A DNA stretch of 9,786 nt from CAZFQG01 sp964520785. Its GTDB lineage: Bacteria; Planctomycetota; Planctomycetia; Pirellulales; Thermoguttaceae. A program made the translations under genes and the position numbers. The DNA is taken from NCBI GenBank assembly GCA_964520785.1, contig CAZFQG010000219.1, positions 1 to 9,786 on the forward strand. Reading direction: 5' to 3'. Shown one piece after another: positions 5,891 to 9,786 of the stretch (position 1 is the stretch's first letter; each line of letters opens with the position of its first letter). The notes beneath the pieces are model-generated. The model did not search any database, was not told where the DNA came from, and was given only the letters and a program-made list of their open reading frames with translations.

Positions 5891-8575
5891 ATGGTGACGA
5901 AGAAGAGTAGCCGATTGACACTGAGGGATCGCCTCTCCCGCTTGACTTATACCCGGGCGTGCCAGCTCCTGGGCGAGGAAGGGAAACGCATGATCGCCGA
6001 GGGTGGAAAGCGATGCTTCGAGAACCTTGAAGAGGCATTCTACCTTTGCGACGACCTGTTCCGCATCGACGTCGAGGAGGCGACCGTCACGATCACGCTC
6101 ATGGCGGAACGAAGGGATCGGCTCCACTTCCACTGCGACCAGTGCTCTACCGTCTGTGAGCACATTGGCGCCGCGGTCTCCGTGATTCTCGAAGAAAAGC
6201 TCCTCTTGGGCCTCTCCAAACCGCCGGAGGAACGCGTTCCGGTCGAAAGCCTCAGCGACGACGAACTCGTCGCCAGGGCGTTGGAGGACCGCCGTGTGCG
6301 CTCCGTCGAGGAACGGATGAAGGTCCGCTCTCTCGAACCGGACGTCCTGTGGACGGACTATCTTGTTACGAATCCCGAGTCGGGGAAGACCTACCGCGTA
6401 GCACTCCGCGGGTGGGAGCGAGGAGAATCGTTCTGCACGTGCCCCGACTACCGTACGAACACGCTGGGAACGTGCAAACACATCATGCACGTCGCTCAGA
6501 AGGCGGCCCGACGTTTTGGCGCCGCTACCAGGGGGAAGCCCTACCGGCGCAATCGGATCGCCGTGCATTTGCACTACGGCCGCGAACTGGAGTTGCGGGT
6601 TCTCACTCCCGAGAAGACTCCGCCCGAAATCCAGCGCATTCTGAATCCGGTCTCGAACGGCCACGTCGGCAACATCCACCGATTGCTTCAGGCGGTGCGG
6701 AAGATCGAGAACCTTGGCGAGGAGGTCCTCATCTATCCGGACGCCGAGGAGTATATGCAACAACGGCTCCAGCAGGAGCATCTTGCCTCGACGTGCGAGG
6801 AAATCCGCCGGAAACCGAAGACGCATCCCTGGCGAAAGGAGTTGCTCAAGACCGAATTGCTCCCCTACCAGATGGACGGCGTCGCCTTCGCGGCCGGGGC
6901 CGGCCGAGCCATCCTGGCCGACGACATGGGCCTCGGCAAGACGATCCAGGGAATCGGCGTGGCGGAGGTCCTCCGCCGCGAGGCGGGCATTTCGCGCGTC
7001 CTCATCGTCTGTCCCACGTCGCTGAAATCGCAGTGGCGTTCGGAAATCCGCCGTTTCAGCGAACACGACGCCCACCTGATCGTCGGCCCGGCGAAGGAAC
7101 GCGCCGCGCAATACGCCAACGACCACTTCTTCACGGTCTGCAACTACGAACAGGTCCTGCGCGATTTGATCCACATCGAGAAGCAGCCTTGGGACCTGAT
7201 TATTCTGGACGAGGCTCAGCGGATCAAGAACTGGGAGGCCAAAACCAGCCGCACTGTCCGGAGTCTCAAATCGCGTTATGCCTTGGCCCTCACCGGAACG
7301 CCTCTGGAAAACCGCCTGGAGGAACTCTTCACCGTCGTCGGGTTCGTCGACGACCGCCGACTCGGACCCGCCTTCCGCTTCCTCAACCGCCACCGGGTCG
7401 TCGACGAAAAAGGGCGCACGCTCGGCTACAAGAACCTGGATGAACTCCGCGAGAAACTCTCGCCCATCCTGCTTCGCCGCACCCGCGAACAGGTCATGAC
7501 GCAGCTCCCGCCGCGGACGACGGAGATCATCCGCATTCCCCCGACGGACGAGCAGTTCGGCATCAACAAGACACAGATGCACGTGATCAGCTCCATTGTC
7601 CGAAAGGCGTATCTGACCGAAGTGGACCTGATGCGATTGCAGAAGGCCCTGCTGATCTGCCGGATGGCTGCCGACAGCACCTTCCTGGTTACGAAGGAGG
7701 AACCGGCCTATTCGTCCAAGCTCGAGGAACTGGACGCCCTCCTGACGCGGCTTGCGGCGGAGACGGGGAGGAAGATCGTCCTCTTCTCTGAATGGACCAC
7801 GATGCTGGGGCTGATCGAACCGATCCTGAAGCGGCTCGGCATGGATTACGTCCGCCTCGACGGGTCCGTCCCCCAGAAAAAGCGTCAGAGCCTCGTCAAT
7901 CGGTTCCAGAAGGACCCCGACTGCAAGGTCTTCATCACGACGAACGCCGGTTCGACCGGGCTGAATCTGCAAGCGGCCGATACGGTCATCAACGTCGACC
8001 TCCCCTGGAACCCGGCAGTCCTGGAGCAGCGCATCGCCAGGGCCCACCGCATGGGCCAGAAGCGGCCGGTCCAGGTCTATCTCCTCGTAACGGAGCAGAC
8101 GATCGAGGAGAACATGCTCATGACGATTTCGGCGAAGAAGGAACTCTACCTTGCCGCCCTGGATACCGAAAGCGACGTCGACGAGGTCGACCTGACCTCC
8201 GGGATCGAGGAACTCAAGCGGCGACTGGAGATTCTTCTCGGCGCCAAGCCGGAGGCGGCCCTCGACGAATCGGAACTGGCCGCCGCCGAAAGCGAGGCCG
8301 CGCGCGTCGCGAAAAAGGAACGCGTCGAAGCCGCCGGCGGACAACTCTTGGGCGCCGCCTTCACGCTCCTGGGAGAACTCCTCCCCGAGCCGGCCGAGGA
8401 AACGAAAGCCCGGTCCGCGGCCATCGCCGAAGAGCTCAAGGAACAGTTCTCCAGGTGTCTGGAGAAAGACGAATCCGGACGGTTGCGGCTTTCCGTCGTT
8501 CTGGAAGACGAGAGCGGGATCGACGCGCTGGCGAATTCGGTCGCGGCGCTGCTTTCGCTCAAGAAGGCGGGGTAG
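5891..8575 (+). CDS. SWIM zinc-finger SNF2-family DNA helicase/translocase
   Basis: The 894-residue protein is an SNF2-type (SF2) ATPase, a family that uses ATP to track along double-stranded DNA and displace or remodel bound proteins. The N-terminal third (1-320) holds two zinc-binding-like clusters. One is non-canonical, C82-x2-C85-x3-C89-x-H91. The other is a canonical SWIM motif, C182-x-C184-x10-C195-x-H197. The ATPase core has ADDMGLGKT (343-351, motif I), VLIVCPTSLKSQW (370-382, Ia), ILDEAQRIKN (438-447, motif II) and LTGTPLENR (467-475, III). The second lobe has YVRLDGS (653-659), TNAGSTGLNLQ (684-694, V) and QRIARAHRMGQ (713-723, VI). All key residues are present, so it should be active. 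A charged, Ala/Glu-rich helical tail follows (about 760-894). No nuclease, methylase or defence gene adjoins it. The next gene starts 76 bases downstream on the same strand. It could act in repair, transcription recycling (RapA-like) or recombination. Confidence 0.93.
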   Translation: MVTKKSSRLTLRDRLSRLTYTRACQLLGEEGKRMIAEGGKRCFENLEEAFYLCDDLFRIDVEEATVTITLMAERRDRLHFHCDQCSTVCEHIGAAVSVILEEKLLLGLSKPPEERVPVESLSDDELVARALEDRRVRSVEERMKVRSLEPDVLWTDYLVTNPESGKTYRVALRGWERGESFCTCPDYRTNTLGTCKHIMHVAQKAARRFGAATRGKPYRRNRIAVHLHYGRELELRVLTPEKTPPEIQRILNPVSNGHVGNIHRLLQAVRKIENLGEEVLIYPDAEEYMQQRLQQEHLASTCEEIRRKPKTHPWRKELLKTELLPYQMDGVAFAAGAGRAILADDMGLGKTIQGIGVAEVLRREAGISRVLIVCPTSLKSQWRSEIRRFSEHDAHLIVGPAKERAAQYANDHFFTVCNYEQVLRDLIHIEKQPWDLIILDEAQRIKNWEAKTSRTVRSLKSRYALALTGTPLENRLEELFTVVGFVDDRRLGPAFRFLNRHRVVDEKGRTLGYKNLDELREKLSPILLRRTREQVMTQLPPRTTEIIRIPPTDEQFGINKTQMHVISSIVRKAYLTEVDLMRLQKALLICRMAADSTFLVTKEEPAYSSKLEELDALLTRLAAETGRKIVLFSEWTTMLGLIEPILKRLGMDYVRLDGSVPQKKRQSLVNRFQKDPDCKVFITTNAGSTGLNLQAADTVINVDLPWNPAVLEQRIARAHRMGQKRPVQVYLLVTEQTIEENMLMTISAKKELYLAALDTESDVDEVDLTSGIEELKRRLEILLGAKPEAALDESELAAAESEAARVAKKERVEAAGGQLLGAAFTLLGELLPEPAEETKARSAAIAEELKEQFSRCLEKDESGRLRLSVVLEDESGIDALANSVAALLSLKKAG

Positions 8576-8608
8576 AATAGGAAAACTGAAAATCATTTAC
8601 CGCGTGAC

Positions 8609-8623
8609 CGGGGGGTTCCCCCG
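8609..8623. repeat. GC hairpin between helicase and hexosaminidase genes
   Basis: CGGGGG (8609-8614) and CCCCCG (8618-8623) form a six-pair GC stem with a three-base loop, 33 bases past the helicase stop. No T-tract follows on the plus strand, so termination would be weak or factor-dependent. It may partly separate the two same-strand genes. Confidence 0.3.
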
Positions 8624-8651
8624 TCCGTCCAACTCCATTGGCGAGAATACC

Positions 8652-9786
8652 ATGACGACCTTCAGACGACTTGCATTGACCACCGCCGCCCTTGCCTGGT
8701 GCAATTGCGCCGGGAACATCGCGGCCACCGTTGACTTGATTCCCCGGCCGGTCAGACTCGAACGGCACGAGAAAACCCTTGTGATCACCCCGGCGACCAA
8801 GATCATCCACGCAAGCGGATTCGAAAACGCGGCGGCCTACCTGGCCGAGCGTCTTGGCGAGGCGTTCGACGCACCGGTGCTGACGCGAACCATGGGACCG
8901 CACGACCCGGACGAAGGGAAGATTTCCATCGAGAAGATCACGGATTCCGACCTCGGGAACGAAGGATATGCCTTGGAGGTTACCCCGCAAGGGGCGGTGA
9001 TCCGCGCCGCCGGACCCGCCGGGGCCTTCCATGGAGGGGTCACGCTCCTGCAGCTCATGCCGCCGGTTGCGTTCCGCAAGCCGGCCATCGTCGATTGCGT
9101 CCCCGGCGGTGCGCCGAAGGTCGAATACGAGCGAGAGTGGGACCGGGCCAATCTGTCGACGGTGAAGCCGGTCGAGCGGATGAGTATTCCGTGCGTTTCC
9201 GTCTGGGACCGGCCCCGGTTCGCCTGGCGCGGCCTGCTGATCGACGCCTCGCGGTTCTACTACACCATCGAGGAGCTGAAACACTACGTCGACTATATGG
9301 CGATACACAAGCTCAATCGCCTTCAGATTCACCTTACCGACTGCGATGGATTCCGGGTCGAGATCGAGCGATACCCGAAGCTCGTGTCCGTCGGCGCTCA
9401 AAATATCGGACGGACGAAGGATCTTAGAAGGATTGTTCCGGTGGTTCCCGGCAAGCAAGAGGGTTACTACTATACCCAAGACGAGCTCGAGAGCCTGGTG
9501 GAATACGCGGCGAAACGGAACGTTACGATCGTCCCGGAAATCGAAATGCCGGGGCACGCCGGGGCCATCACCGCGTCCTATCCCGAAATGCTTTGCGAGA
9601 AAGGGAGACCGGACATCCATTTGCGAGGAAGCGAAGTCTGCCCCGGGAAGGAGTCGACGTATGAATTCCTCTTCGGCGTGTTGGATGAGGTGATGGAGAT
9701 ATTCCCCGGTCCGTATGTCCACATGGGGGGCGATGAGTGCGACCACGGGAATTGGATTCAGTGCCCGCGATGTAAGGAACGCATGG
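8652..9786 (+). CDS. Beta-N-acetylhexosaminidase, GH20 family (3' end outside window)
   Basis: The visible 378 residues are the N-terminal part of a GH20 exo-hexosaminidase, which removes terminal GlcNAc or GalNAc from chitin-type oligomers and glycans by substrate-assisted catalysis. A signal peptide is likely (MTTFRRLALTTAALAW, then a cleavage region near residue 25), so the enzyme is exported. Residues about 27-150 fit the GH20b domain, starting with LIPRPVRLE. The catalytic barrel begins at WRGLLIDASRF (192-202). It continues with IHLTDCDGF (226-234), EIEMPGH (296-302) and the catalytic pair in HMGGDE (D361, E362). The conserved W..CPRCKERM segment closes the visible part. The ATG at 8652 is chosen for the signal peptide. 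Its ribosome site is weak (GGCGAG), 76 bases after the helicase stop. Full-length relatives exceed 500 residues, so a large part of the barrel lies beyond the edge. Confidence 0.93.
   Translation, partial: MTTFRRLALTTAALAWCNCAGNIAATVDLIPRPVRLERHEKTLVITPATKIIHASGFENAAAYLAERLGEAFDAPVLTRTMGPHDPDEGKISIEKITDSDLGNEGYALEVTPQGAVIRAAGPAGAFHGGVTLLQLMPPVAFRKPAIVDCVPGGAPKVEYEREWDRANLSTVKPVERMSIPCVSVWDRPRFAWRGLLIDASRFYYTIEELKHYVDYMAIHKLNRLQIHLTDCDGFRVEIERYPKLVSVGAQNIGRTKDLRRIVPVVPGKQEGYYYTQDELESLVEYAAKRNVTIVPEIEMPGHAGAITASYPEMLCEKGRPDIHLRGSEVCPGKESTYEFLFGVLDEVMEIFPGPYVHMGGDECDHGNWIQCPRCKERM

Noticed and set aside
5891..8575. SNF2 helicase as part of a phage-defence island (for example DISARM-like)
   Set aside because: No methyltransferase, phospholipase D, nuclease or other defence gene is adjacent within the window. 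The neighbours are metabolic genes.
5789..8596. A 935-codon open frame on the minus strand opposite the helicase gene
   Set aside because: It mirrors the codon pattern of the real gene in GC-rich DNA. Its product is an Arg/Asp/Leu-rich string with no domain, and the plus-strand frame has all SNF2 motifs and a strong ribosome-binding site.
8559..9746. A 395-codon minus-strand open frame opposite the GH20 gene
   Set aside because: The plus strand encodes a clear GH20 enzyme with signal peptide and catalytic motifs. The antisense product has no family features.

Overview
The window looks like a chromosomal stretch from a high-GC bacterium, most likely a planctomycete or a close PVC relative. 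The clues are a LamG-type lectin domain, a secreted GH20 glycosidase, a Gfo/Idh/MocA oxidoreductase, a large SWIM-SNF2 helicase, and a small membrane-anchored protein whose C-terminal domain resembles a family I associate with planctomycetes. That assignment rests on gene content and memory of families, not on a search. I see no rRNA, tRNA, CRISPR array, transposase, integrase or phage gene.

Layout. Positions 1-432 (minus) hold a LamG domain fragment that runs off the left edge and is broken by several frame changes. Positions 478-1410 (plus) encode a divergent glucosamine-6-phosphate deaminase-like protein. Positions 1636-3030 (plus) encode aspartate ammonia-lyase, with a plausible sigma70-type promoter just upstream. 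Convergent to it, 3160-3777 (minus) encodes a 205-residue anchored protein. After a 383-base gap, 4161-5201 (minus) encodes a Gfo/Idh/MocA oxidoreductase. A 689-base gap (5202-5890) contains no convincing gene but several inverted repeats. It separates the oxidoreductase from the divergently transcribed SWIM-SNF2 helicase (5891-8575, plus). A GH20 beta-N-acetylhexosaminidase begins at 8652 (plus) and runs off the right edge.

How the genes may work together. There is no tight multi-gene operon. Two genes fit amino-sugar catabolism: the secreted GH20 enzyme would release N-acetylhexosamine, and the NagB-like protein resembles the enzyme that deaminates GlcNAc-6-P. They lie about 7 kb apart, and the NagB-like protein lacks one catalytic Asp, so the link is only suggestive. 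Aspartate ammonia-lyase feeds fumarate and ammonia into central metabolism. The SNF2 protein is a probable DNA translocase of unknown target.

I did not find a convincing new multi-gene system. The items most worth a second look are the substituted NagB-like active site, the helicase with two zinc-finger-like clusters, the structured 689-base gap, the small planctomycete-type membrane protein and the broken LamG fragment.
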